Shown here: piece by piece, positions 8,391 to 16,256 of the stretch
Numbering within the stretch: position 1 is the first letter of the stretch
Layout of the letters: each line of letters opens with the position of its first letter
DNA from: an uncultured Clostridia bacterium
GTDB taxonomy: Bacteria; Bacillota; Clostridia; TANB77; CAG-508
DNA length: 64,000 bases
Direction of reading: 5' to 3'
Assembly (NCBI GenBank): GCA_904387305.1
Contig: CAJFLB010000001.1
Location: 47,300-111,299 of the forward strand
The notes under the pieces: generated by a model
What the model was told of the DNA's origin: nothing
What the model saw: the letters and a program-made list of their open reading frames with translations, nothing else
Database searches by the model: none
Translations under genes and position numbers: made by a program

Positions 8391-9251
8391 ATGAGAGAGG
8401 ATAATAGACAAAAAAGTAATGCAAAAAAAATAATAAAAATCATATTGATCATATTATATCAAATTCTTGTCATAATGGCTTTAATTTTAACAGTGGTAAT
8501 TGTTTTGCAAAGAGTAACCAATAGTAATAGATCAATAGGAGGATATAAAATATTTAGAGTTATTACTGGAAGTATGGAGCCTGAATATGAAGTTGGAGAA
8601 GTGGTTATCAGTAAAGAAGTAGATCCAAAAGACATTAAAGTAGGGGATGATATTGTATATTTGGGTAAAACTGGCGAATATGCAGGAAAAATTATCATGC
8701 ATAATGTTGTTGGAATAGAGACAGGCGAAAATGGAAATTTGATTTTTCATGCAAAAGGTTTACAAAGTAATAGTATTGAAGATCCTCAAATTAGTGAAGA
8801 CCAAATATATGGTGTTGTAAAATATAGAGCAGGTATTTTGACAACATTGTATAATTTAGCAACAAATATATATTCCATATTTTTTATTATTATCATTTTA
8901 GTATTAAATGTATTTATATCATTTAATACACCTAAAAAACCAAAAAAACCTAAAAAACGTAAAATAAAACAAATTGAAAATATCAGTGATGCATCAGATG
9001 AAGATTTTGAAGAAGAGGAAATAGAAGAAGATACAGAAGAATATGAATTTGAAGAAGAAAATGATGATGTGGAAGAAGAGCATGAGTCTACTAAGAATGA
9101 AGAATATATAGAAGATGACAACAATAATGATGAAGATAGTGAAAAGATAACACATGAAGAAATCATAAACGAAAAAATGAGGCAATATTATGAAAAGACA
9201 ATAAAGAATACAAATAATAATTCACAAAAGAAAAAGGGGAAAAACAAATGA
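8391..9251 (+). CDS. SipW-type signal peptidase I (third of three) with acidic C-terminal tail
   Basis: This 286-residue protein starts at ATG 8391, three bases after the previous stop. A transmembrane helix at about 14-40 precedes the catalytic block TGSMEPEYEVGE with Ser61. The basic residue of the dyad is His104 in MHNVV, where most relatives have HRVV. The late motif is AKGLQSNSIEDP. A second membrane helix (about 155-178) is followed by a Pro/Lys segment and a strongly acidic, Glu/Asp-rich tail of about 90 residues, likely cytoplasmic. Its core is closest to the first peptidase (4345), which has a basic tail instead. The opposite charges could let the two interact, which is speculation. 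The TasA-like gene begins 15 bases downstream. Confidence 0.86.
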   Translation: MREDNRQKSNAKKIIKIILIILYQILVIMALILTVVIVLQRVTNSNRSIGGYKIFRVITGSMEPEYEVGEVVISKEVDPKDIKVGDDIVYLGKTGEYAGKIIMHNVVGIETGENGNLIFHAKGLQSNSIEDPQISEDQIYGVVKYRAGILTTLYNLATNIYSIFFIIIILVLNVFISFNTPKKPKKPKKRKIKQIENISDASDEDFEEEEIEEDTEEYEFEEENDDVEEEHESTKNEEYIEDDNNNDEDSEKITHEEIINEKMRQYYEKTIKNTNNNSQKKKGKNK

Positions 9252-9266
9252 TAGAATGGAGGTATT

Positions 9267-9971
9267 ATGAATATATTACGTGAATTTAGACGAGTTAAAA
9301 AGCGAAGTCTACCAGCTAGAATTTTACTGATTTCGATATTTTCTGTAATATTAATAATAAATACCTATGCATGGTTTAATTCAAATCAGCCAGTTAATAT
9401 GAGTGGACTGGAAGCCAATATAACACCTTGGGATGTTCGATATTATGTAGATGATAAAGAGGTATTAGATGAAACTGTTACATTTACAATAGATGAATTA
9501 TATCCAGGTATGCCTAATAGAGAAGATATAGTACGAATATATAATATGAGTACGACAAGTACAAGCATTAATTATGAAGTAACATCTGTAAAAGTGTTTG
9601 GACAAGAAGTATTAGATCAGCTAAAAGAAAATAATATCATGCAAACCGATGGGAATACAGTACATATATTTGCAGATGATACAGAATATCCTTTTGATAT
9701 CGGTTATACATATGATAGAGCAAGATTGGATGGCGAATATGTAGATGATGAAACAACACCAAATGCTGGAGCAACTTTTAAATTTCAAGCAAGTTGGGAG
9801 TATCAAGGAGAGGGAACAGAAGATGAAAATCTTGCTAGAGATATTTTAGATACGAAGTTTGGACAAGGTGCTTATGAATATTATCAAAATGAAGAAAATG
9901 ATCCATCTAAGGCAATTGAAATAACAGTTAAAATAACAAGTTCTATGATTCATCCAAGTGAAGATACATAA
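9267..9971 (+). CDS. TasA-like secreted protein with TYAWF signal motif
   Basis: A 234-residue protein starting at ATG 9267, with GGAGG seven bases upstream. The N-terminus is basic (RRVKKR), followed by a hydrophobic stretch (about 18-32) ending in NTYAWFNSN (32-40), the pattern shared by the exported proteins of this locus. The mature part is acidic and beta-rich. The segments ITPWDVRYYVDDKE and IDELYPGMPNREDIVRIYN align by eye with the N-terminal half of the lectin-like protein at 14111, so the two share a domain. No catalytic motif is seen. It directly follows the third signal peptidase and is probably its substrate. A large hairpin element follows 15 bases after the stop. Confidence 0.72.
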   Translation: MNILREFRRVKKRSLPARILLISIFSVILIINTYAWFNSNQPVNMSGLEANITPWDVRYYVDDKEVLDETVTFTIDELYPGMPNREDIVRIYNMSTTSTSINYEVTSVKVFGQEVLDQLKENNIMQTDGNTVHIFADDTEYPFDIGYTYDRARLDGEYVDDETTPNAGATFKFQASWEYQGEGTEDENLARDILDTKFGQGAYEYYQNEENDPSKAIEITVKITSSMIHPSEDT

Positions 9972-9986
9972 AAAGTATTGTTTATA

Positions 9987-10170
9987 GCCAACGTATTGTA
10001 TATTTATTTTAAATAAATTCCTCAGTTCAATACATACTTTAGCCTTTCTAGAGATAAATTAAACGAGCTTTTCGCTGGTCGCGCTTCCTCATTTAATTTA
10101 TCATAAGAAAGGCTACAAGTATTTCAATCACATTCGTCATTTATTCAAAATAAATATACAATACGTTGGC
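9987..10170. repeat. Family D fold-back element, copy 1
   Basis: The outer arms at 9987-10010 and 10147-10170 are perfect 24-bp reverse complements. Inside are paired segments 10040-10049/10106-10115, 10054-10063/10092-10101 and 10034-10038/10118-10122. Copy 2 is at 37558-37731: unpaired stretches such as CGCTTCCTCATTT and ATCACATTCGTCATTTAT are nearly conserved, while the stems differ but still pair. No open frame of note. Confidence 0.8.
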
Positions 10171-10205
10171 TGATAAATAAATAATAAAATGGTAAAAAAA
10201 ACAGG

Positions 10206-10239
10206 AAAAATGTAACAAAAATGTAACAAAAATGTAATA
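10206..10239 (+). promoter_or_regulatory. Three tandem 11-bp repeats upstream of a strong promoter
   Basis: AAAAATGTAAC is repeated at 10206, 10217 and 10228 (the last ends in ATA). The 11-bp period places each unit on the same helix face just upstream of the -35 box at 10249, so it may be an activator or repressor site. The repressor or activator is not identifiable here. Confidence 0.5.
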
Positions 10240-10248
10240 ACAATTTCG

Positions 10249-10277
10249 TTGACAAAAAATGAAAGACTAAGTATAAT
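10249..10277 (+). promoter_or_regulatory. Sigma-A promoter for the 10326 and 11224 genes
   Basis: TTGACA (10249-10254), a 17-bp spacer and TATAAT (10272-10277): a full consensus match, 49 bp upstream of the start codon. Confidence 0.85.
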
Positions 10278-10325
10278 TTTAATGTAAAATGTTGAAAAAG
10301 TATTTTAAAGGAACTGGGTGAGATT

Positions 10326-11126
10326 ATGGCAAATGAAGAAACAACAAATGCGCAAATACAAGAAACACCGACACTTGAAGAACAAATTGATGAGGCAACA
10401 CTTGGTGAAAAACTAGAAAAGAAGGCAAAAAAGGAAAAAAGAAAAAACAAAAGACGTATCGCCTTTGAAATATTTTTAGTACTAGTTATATTACTTTTAG
10501 TTAATGTATATATCGTATTATCCATATTTTATAAAGGAGAAAATTTTACAGTAACACTAGATAGTGAATATGGAAGAGAAAGCGGATTAGTTATCTATGA
10601 GGACCCAAATAACAAATACACAAGAACATTTTTAAGATCAAAAGACATAGAATTTTTTACAGATATTTCAATAAATTGGTTGCCAGAAGATATAGATAAT
10701 GAAGGAAATGGCTCACATAATGGTAGAAATTACATAGCATATACATTTTATGCAGAAAATATGGGACAAGACACTATAAATTATTGGACAACCATAAAAA
10801 TAGATGATGTTGTAAGAAATGTAGATGAAGCAATTAGAGTTATGGTATTTAAAAATGGCGAAAGAGTAGTTTATGCAAAAAATAATAGAGAAACAGGAGA
10901 ACCAGAACCTGAGACAACACCTTTTAAAGATGAAGATACTGTTATGTTAGATTTAACAGAAAATTTCGAAGTAGGCGATATTGATAAATGGACTGTTGTT
11001 GTCTGGGTAGAGGGAGATGATCCTGAATGTTTAGACGACTTAATAGGTGGAGAAATCAAAATGCATATGACACTTACAGAGGAACATATTTTACAAGAAG
11101 ATGAAACTCCGCAAGATGAACGATAG
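10326..11126 (+). CDS. Single-pass membrane-anchored TasA-like protein
   Basis: A 266-residue protein starting at ATG 10326 after GGGTGAG. Residues 1-45 are charged and presumably cytoplasmic; a transmembrane helix spans about 46-68. The external part is beta-rich. Unlike its neighbours it has no TYAWF-type cleavage motif, so it may remain as an uncleaved anchor. Near residue 230 it carries WVEGDDPECLDD, which pairs with WLEGQDVDC in the next protein: a shared C-terminal signature of this family. It is the first gene behind the consensus promoter and is followed 97 bases later by the large surface protein. A role as membrane base or assembly platform for the fibre is plausible but unproven. 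Confidence 0.72.
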   Translation: MANEETTNAQIQETPTLEEQIDEATLGEKLEKKAKKEKRKNKRRIAFEIFLVLVILLLVNVYIVLSIFYKGENFTVTLDSEYGRESGLVIYEDPNNKYTRTFLRSKDIEFFTDISINWLPEDIDNEGNGSHNGRNYIAYTFYAENMGQDTINYWTTIKIDDVVRNVDEAIRVMVFKNGERVVYAKNNRETGEPEPETTPFKDEDTVMLDLTENFEVGDIDKWTVVVWVEGDDPECLDDLIGGEIKMHMTLTEEHILQEDETPQDER

Positions 11127-11223
11127 TTATGTTGTAAACTTTTGTGAACAAATCACACAAAAGACTAAAATGTTTATAAGTTTTTTTATATAAATAAATT
11201 TAAAGAAAGAAAGGGAGTAAAAA

Positions 11224-12504
11224 ATGAGAGAAGAAAACATTCAAAGAAACTCAAGAAAAAGATTAAATGCATTAATTTTATTAGTAGCATTTACAGCAAT
11301 CTTATTGATTGTAGCAACCTATGCGTGGTTCTCTACACAGAGAAACGTAACATTAGGTGGACTAGAAGGACAAGTAAACGTAGCTGAAGGTCTACAAATT
11401 TCATTAGATGCTTTAAACTGGGCAAACGAAATTGATTTGACAGATAATGCATCAGCATATTTTGCACAAACCAATACAAACAATGGATGGACAGATGATG
11501 ATATGGTATCATTAGTAAATCCTTGGAAACAAGGTGCAGGTGGTACTTATACTTATCAAGCACGTACAAATTTAGTACCAAGTGAATTATTACCAGCTTC
11601 TACAACAGCACAAAGCACAGAAGGTATTGGATTAAATGATTTAAATATGTATAGAGGAGATGTTGAGTCAGGAAAAAAATTAACTAATGTTGCAAAATTA
11701 GCAGCTGAAGCTGATTCAGGATATTATGCAATTGACTTCTTCCTACAAAACTCTTCTTCAACAGAAGCAATTGAAGGAAGTACAAAAGACTTACTTAGAA
11801 TTGAAAGTAATTCATCAATTAATTTAAATGAAACATCAAGAGAGTCAACAGGTTTACAAAATACATTAAGAGTAGCATTTGCTATATTTGATGAGGATTC
11901 AGATTTAGAGGATACGACATTAGTTAATAATACACCAAGTCAAGCAGATATATTACAAGCGACTACTGGTGCTGATCGTTTAATCACAGATGTAGCTATT
12001 TGGGAACCAAATGCAAGTGGTGCACAAGTTGGAACAAGTCCAACAATTACAACATATGCAGCACATGTTGATTACATCGTACAAAACAACAATAAATTAA
12101 CATTATCATCAACAGATAGAACAAGTTTAACATCAGGTACAAGTAGATTTGATGCAGATGATCCAGTACCTACATATGCTTTAACAGCAACATCTGTTTC
12201 AAAAGAAATAGCTGATATATATAATTGGGACACAGCAGCAGCAGCTAATGGATTAGTAAAACAAAATACAGTAAAAACACCTAATACAGGTATCATAGCA
12301 GACAATCCAATTCAATTAAAGAGTGTTAAAGATGGTACAACTGATTTTGCAATTGCACCAGGTAAATATATCCATATGAGAATGTATGTATGGCTAGAAG
12401 GACAAGACGTTGACTGTATCAACTATGCTTCACTAGGTGGAGGATTAACAATTGATGTTGGATTAAGCAAACCAGGTTCAGCAACAGATGGTGTAGGTGG
12501 CTAA
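11224..12504 (+). CDS. Large TasA-like surface protein, probable major exported subunit
   Basis: A 426-residue protein starting at ATG 11224 after AAGGGAG. A basic start (RNSRKR) and hydrophobic stretch (about 16-30) end in ATYAWFSTQR (31-40). The mature protein is rich in Thr, Ser, Asn, Ala and Gly, with few Cys and predicted beta structure. The end contains MYVWLEGQDVDCINYASLGG, shared in pattern with the preceding protein. A canonical intrinsic terminator follows 48 bases after the stop, so this gene closes the transcript started at 10249. Size and composition fit an abundant structural subunit, but abundance is inferred. A CTTTTGTG/CACAAAAG hairpin lies in the upstream gap (about 11138-11162). 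Confidence 0.75.
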   Translation: MREENIQRNSRKRLNALILLVAFTAILLIVATYAWFSTQRNVTLGGLEGQVNVAEGLQISLDALNWANEIDLTDNASAYFAQTNTNNGWTDDDMVSLVNPWKQGAGGTYTYQARTNLVPSELLPASTTAQSTEGIGLNDLNMYRGDVESGKKLTNVAKLAAEADSGYYAIDFFLQNSSSTEAIEGSTKDLLRIESNSSINLNETSRESTGLQNTLRVAFAIFDEDSDLEDTTLVNNTPSQADILQATTGADRLITDVAIWEPNASGAQVGTSPTITTYAAHVDYIVQNNNKLTLSSTDRTSLTSGTSRFDADDPVPTYALTATSVSKEIADIYNWDTAAAANGLVKQNTVKTPNTGIIADNPIQLKSVKDGTTDFAIAPGKYIHMRMYVWLEGQDVDCINYASLGGGLTIDVGLSKPGSATDGVGG

Positions 12505-12552
12505 TATCCCAAAAATATGAAAATATAGAATGAGATGATAAATATAATAAGA

Positions 12553-12600
12553 AGAACCATAATAATCAAACAAATAGTTTGGTAATTATGGTTCTTTTTT
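12553..12600 (+). terminator. Intrinsic terminator after the TasA-like gene
   Basis: AGAACCATAAT pairs with ATTATGGTTCT around a short loop and is followed by T6. It closes the 10326-11224 unit. Confidence 0.85.
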
Positions 12601-12666
12601 GGGACCATTGGGACCATTGGGACCAGGTCCGTTTGGTCCCATTTGGGACGTTTCTTTTTGGGACAT
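12601..12666. repeat. Family A repeat joined to a family B half-unit
   Basis: A family A unit (12601-12640, with an extra GGGACCATT copy) is followed directly by the family B segment TTGGGACGTTTCTTTTTGGG. The two families are adjacent here and again at 54626-54812. Confidence 0.8.
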
Positions 12667-13145
12667 ATCAAGAAGAAAACGATTTTGTCGAATTTTGCGA
12701 TGAAAAGTGTGCATATGTTGTTGAAAAAATTAGAAGAATGTGTTTATATATACATAGATAAAAATTGTTTAGTTATTAATTAATTTTGTATTCTATTATT
12801 AGTTTTTTATTATATTTAGAATGATTTTAAATTTCATTAGCGAGATTTTATTATCATAATTTTATTATCATAATTTTATGATTAAGAATTTTCATTAAGG
12901 TTTTGTTGGTAAGATTTTATTATTCAAATTTTATCGTCAAGATTTTATATTAAGATTAGAAATGTTTATATCAATATATCAAATTTTACGCAATTAAAAA
13001 TCCACTATTGTTTAGAACTGGAACGATTTGACACGTTCACTGTTCTTCTATTGAGATGCAACATAAAGTCTTATAAAATTTCAAAAAATAATAAGAAAGA
13101 GTTGAAGAAAAAAGAAAAATTTAGTAAAATAAAGGAGGAAATTTA
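12667..13145. other. AT-rich intergenic stretch with decayed short repeats
   Basis: No convincing gene. From about 12847 to 12955 the motif ATTTTATTA with ATCATAATTTT variants recurs imperfectly, like a decayed tandem array. At about 13016-13047 GAAC...GTTC segments can form a small hairpin. The AAAGGAGG site at 13132-13139 belongs to the next gene. Confidence 0.5.
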
Positions 13146-13991
13146 TTGAATAGAGAGACACAATTAAAAGTAACAAATGATTACATATTTAAGAAAATAT
13201 TTGCTAAAAAGGGAAATGAAAGTATATTAAAAGATTTATTGAATTCAATTTTACAAATTAAAATAAAAAGTATTGAAGTAATAGCAGATGCGAATTTAGA
13301 AAGACAGTTAGAAAGTAATAAATTAGGAATTTTAGATTTAAAAGCGAAAGTGGATGAAGATACAATTGTTAATATTGAAATTCAAATTATAAATCGATAT
13401 AATATGATAGAAAGAACTTTATTTTATTGGTCAGGATTATATTATAATGTTTTACAAAAAGGTGCAGACTATAAAGAAATAAAAAAAGTAATCGCAATCA
13501 ATATATTGGACTATAACGAATTTGAAGAAGGTCCATATCATGAGATAGCAAAACTAAGAAGAGAGTATTTATATAAAATATTAACAGATAAAATAGAAAT
13601 TCATTTTATACAAATTCCTAAATTTAAGAAGCAAAGAAAAGATATGAAAACCAAATTGGATATGTGGATGGATTTTATCAGTCAAATAGATGAGAAGGAG
13701 GTAAAAAATGCTATGAGTAAAAATAAGGAAATTAAAAAGGCACAGGAAGAATATGAATACTTAACTGGCGATGAAGAAGAAAGAAGAATAGCATTTTTGA
13801 GAGAGAAGGCAATTAGAGATGAAAACTCAATATTTGATGCAGGAAAAGATATTGGAAGAAAAGAAGGAAAAGAAGAAGGAAAAAAAGAAATAGCAAAATC
13901 AATGTTAAAAGAAAAAATGCCAATTGAAACAATCATAAAAATAACAAAATTATCAAGAAAAGAAATAGAAAAAATAGAAAAAGAAATGTAG
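13146..13991 (+). CDS. Rpn-family PD-(D/E)xK nuclease (putative transposase)
   Basis: The 281-residue protein starts at TTG 13146, with AAAGGAGG at 13132-13139. The N-terminus (TNDYIFKKIFAKKGNES) and the nuclease core are those of Rpn/PD-(D/E)xK family transposase proteins: GILDLKAKVDED with Asp64, then NIEIQ with Glu78 and Gln80 in place of the common Lys. The last 70 residues contain the Lys/Glu-rich GRKEGKEEGKKE repeat common in this family's tail. Known members act in RecA-independent recombination; in clostridia they are multicopy and often lie near short repeats. Family B repeats follow 11 bases after the stop. It interrupts the surface-protein locus and may be an insertion into it. Confidence 0.85.
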   Translation: MNRETQLKVTNDYIFKKIFAKKGNESILKDLLNSILQIKIKSIEVIADANLERQLESNKLGILDLKAKVDEDTIVNIEIQIINRYNMIERTLFYWSGLYYNVLQKGADYKEIKKVIAINILDYNEFEEGPYHEIAKLRREYLYKILTDKIEIHFIQIPKFKKQRKDMKTKLDMWMDFISQIDEKEVKNAMSKNKEIKKAQEEYEYLTGDEEERRIAFLREKAIRDENSIFDAGKDIGRKEGKEEGKKEIAKSMLKEKMPIETIIKITKLSRKEIEKIEKEM

Positions 13992-14002
13992 ATTTTATAA
14001 AA

Positions 14003-14066
14003 TGTCCCCAAAAGAAAAGTCTCTAAAGGGACAAAATGTCCCAAACAGAAACGTCCCCAAAAGGAC
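14003..14066. repeat. Two family B half-units in tandem
   Basis: A diverged unit (TGTCCCCAAAAGAAAAGTC) is followed by a standard unit (GTCCCAAACAGAAACGTCCC). They lie between the Rpn gene and the ribosome binding site of the lectin-like gene. Confidence 0.75.
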
Positions 14067-14110
14067 AAAAAGGAATTATACAAATGAGAAAAGGAGGGTA
14101 AAATATACAA

Positions 14111-15790
14111 ATGAGCAATATATTGCGTAGACATAGAAAGTCGAATGAAAAGAATAAATTCAGAAAATCTTTAGCACTTATTTTTACCCTTATAATGACA
14201 ACATTTGCATGGTTTGCCTATACAAAAATATTAAATCCAAGCTTAAACATACATGTGGCAGCATGGGATATGGAATATTATATAAATGGTGAAAAAAAGG
14301 AAAATCCAATTGGAATTGAATTTCCTACATTATATCCACAGATGGAAGATCAAGTGGTAAAAGTAGATATTTTAAATAATGGAGAAGCATTAGTAGATTT
14401 AAGCTATCGAATACAAGCGATATCAATAGTTGGAGTTACATACGAATTAGTAGCAGAAGGTGAGCAACCGACAACAGAGAATTATATAATGATTGAAGAT
14501 CCAATATTAGAATCAGATCCAGAAACAGGTGAGCTCTTATCAAAAGGATTTATCATTAATGATCCGGAAAAATTTCCATTCACACTGGAAATCGAACATT
14601 CTCTGCAAGTAGCAGCACAGGATGATGCATACTTAGAAGTGACTGCTAAATGGCCAGGGGATAATGATGAATTAGATACAGAGTGGGGATATACCGTTGG
14701 AAAATATTTTATGGATAATCCAGATGCTACTTCGGCAATGGATATTACATTAAGTATTGATTCATATCAAGCAAATGATGAAATTATAGGAGGAATAGGA
14801 AACTTACCAAATGGACCTGGTACGAGACCATATTTACCAAGTTCTGATTTTACACAAGTAGAAGGAACATCATTAGAAACAGGATTAGTTATTCAAGATT
14901 CAGCTGGAAATGAATATGTTTGGATAGAAGTACCAAAACTTGCAAGTATATATCCAACAGCTGGTATTAGTATACAAGATTTTACAGATGAAGAATATCA
15001 AAAAATTGAAAATGATTTACACACATATGCTTCAACATATAGAAATGGAACTTCTGCAAGTGATACATATTATTCAGAAGAGACAACAGGATTATCAAGT
15101 AGTGAATATACTGAATTAAAACAAAAAATGTTAAAGAGTGTTTATCAACATGGAGGCTTCTATGTATCAAGATATGAAGCAGGAACAAATACAAAGAGAA
15201 GTAGTAATACATCTATTGAAGACTTAGTTCCGTTGTCACAACCAAATCAATATCCAATTAATTGGATAACATGTAGTCAAGCACAAACATTGGCAAGTAA
15301 AGTAAGTACAAATGGATATTCAGGAAGTTTAATGTTTGGTATTCAATGGGATTTAGTCCAAAAATATATCGAAACAAAGGCAGTAGCGCAAGGAACCGAA
15401 ATTGGAGCAATTCAATCACAATTAATCAATAATAGTACCTCTTGGGGAAATTATCAGCCAAGTATATATAATATTGTAAATGAAAATGCACAATATTCAT
15501 TAAATAATGGTTCACAATGGTTACAAGCACCTTATGATAAAACTTCAGCAAGATCTGTATTATTATCAACAGGAGCCAATACTGCTTTCGGAAAACAAAA
15601 TATATTAGACTTAGCAGGAAATGTATGGGAATGGACTTTGGAAAATTCGAATGTAAGTTCTCAACCATGTGTTATAAGAGGTGGATCATATGAGAGCAGT
15701 GCTTCTTCTGAGTTAACTGTAAATGCTAGAAGTAATAATACTAGCACACAAACATATTGGAGTATTGGATTTAGAATGACAATATTCTAG
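14111..15790 (+). CDS. Exported TasA-like protein with C-terminal SUMF1/C-type-lectin-like domain
   Basis: The 559-residue protein starts at ATG 14111 with AGGAGGG upstream. A basic start and hydrophobic stretch (about 19-31) end in TTFAWFAYTK. Residues about 45-230 resemble the protein at 9267 (WDMEYYINGEKKENP, FPTLYPQMEDQVVKVDI). From about residue 275 a formylglycine-generating-enzyme-like fold begins: EYVWIEVPK, GGFYVSRYEAG (about 350), DLAGNVWEWTLEN (about 503), RGGSYESS and the final IGFRMTIF. The GNVWEWT and RGGS blocks are hallmarks of the family. I do not see the paired active-site cysteines of true sulfatase-modifying enzymes, so binding rather than catalysis is likely. It could be a fibre tip adhesin; that is inference. 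Confidence 0.78.
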   Translation: MSNILRRHRKSNEKNKFRKSLALIFTLIMTTFAWFAYTKILNPSLNIHVAAWDMEYYINGEKKENPIGIEFPTLYPQMEDQVVKVDILNNGEALVDLSYRIQAISIVGVTYELVAEGEQPTTENYIMIEDPILESDPETGELLSKGFIINDPEKFPFTLEIEHSLQVAAQDDAYLEVTAKWPGDNDELDTEWGYTVGKYFMDNPDATSAMDITLSIDSYQANDEIIGGIGNLPNGPGTRPYLPSSDFTQVEGTSLETGLVIQDSAGNEYVWIEVPKLASIYPTAGISIQDFTDEEYQKIENDLHTYASTYRNGTSASDTYYSEETTGLSSSEYTELKQKMLKSVYQHGGFYVSRYEAGTNTKRSSNTSIEDLVPLSQPNQYPINWITCSQAQTLASKVSTNGYSGSLMFGIQWDLVQKYIETKAVAQGTEIGAIQSQLINNSTSWGNYQPSIYNIVNENAQYSLNNGSQWLQAPYDKTSARSVLLSTGANTAFGKQNILDLAGNVWEWTLENSNVSSQPCVIRGGSYESSASSELTVNARSNNTSTQTYWSIGFRMTIF

Positions 15791-15843
15791 AAATTAGTAA
15801 AAATAGATATTAGCAGTTTATTCAATTAGTATATAACTGAATA

Positions 15844-16018
15844 AAACAATAGCGGGCTTTTTTAATAGTTTCTTTGTTTATAACATTTTAAAGCCCGCGT
15901 CATTGTTTGGTGCCAAATTTTACTTTAGTAAAATTTGTGTGCATTCTTAGAGCGAAGCAATGTTCTTGTATAGGAAAAACTCGTAAATGAATAGCTTTTC
16001 ATTTACGAATTTTTGCTT
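15844..16018 (+). repeat. Family E structured element, copy 1
   Basis: AACAAT-AGCGGGCTTT pairs with AAAGCCCG-CGTC-ATTGTT (15846-15907). A second hairpin CAAATTTTACT/AGTAAAATTTG is at 15914-15937, then AGAGCGAAGC, CTTGTATAGGAAAAACTCG and a hairpin CGTAAATGAA/TTCATTTACG. A copy in the opposite orientation is at 44384-44611. It lies between convergent genes and may also terminate transcription. Confidence 0.7.
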
Positions 16019-16042
16019 AAATAATATGTTTAGAAAGACAAA

Positions 16043-16150
16043 GGGAGCTATAGTTATTAGACTTTAAAACAATAAAAAGGGAACTATAGTTATTAGATTT
16101 TAAAACAATAAAAAGGGGAATATTGCTTTAAATTTAAAAACAATATTAAA
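16043..16150. repeat. 36-bp tandem repeat, about three units
   Basis: Units begin at 16043 and 16079 (GGGAGCTATAGTTATTAG against GGGAACTATAGTTATTAG); a diverged third begins at 16115. No coding potential is seen. Confidence 0.7.
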
Positions 16151-16200
16151 TATGCGGATTTTTAAAGTGCTATATTTTTAAGGTGACTTTGAATAAAAAG

Positions 16201-16250
16201 AGAGAACTACACATAAGAATATGATTATCTGTGAGTTCTCTTAAAAAAAC
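16201..16250 (-). terminator. Terminator for the DUF4364 gene
   Basis: AGAGAACT and AGTTCTCT arms form a stem; on the minus strand it is followed by CTTTTTATT. It lies just after the stop of the minus-strand gene. Confidence 0.7.
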
Positions 16251-16256
16251 TTTTAT

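Noticed and set aside
8786-9185. Minus-strand frames opposite the acidic tail of the third peptidase
   Set aside because: Ser/Ile/Phe low-complexity mirror of the GAA/GAT-rich tail.
12579-12761. 60-codon frame across the terminator and repeats
   Set aside because: Runs through a terminator stem and a repeat (HWDHWDQV); no ribosome site or conserved content.
14111-15790. Diversity-generating retroelement target
   Set aside because: The lectin-like fold fits, but no reverse transcriptase or template repeat is visible in the window.
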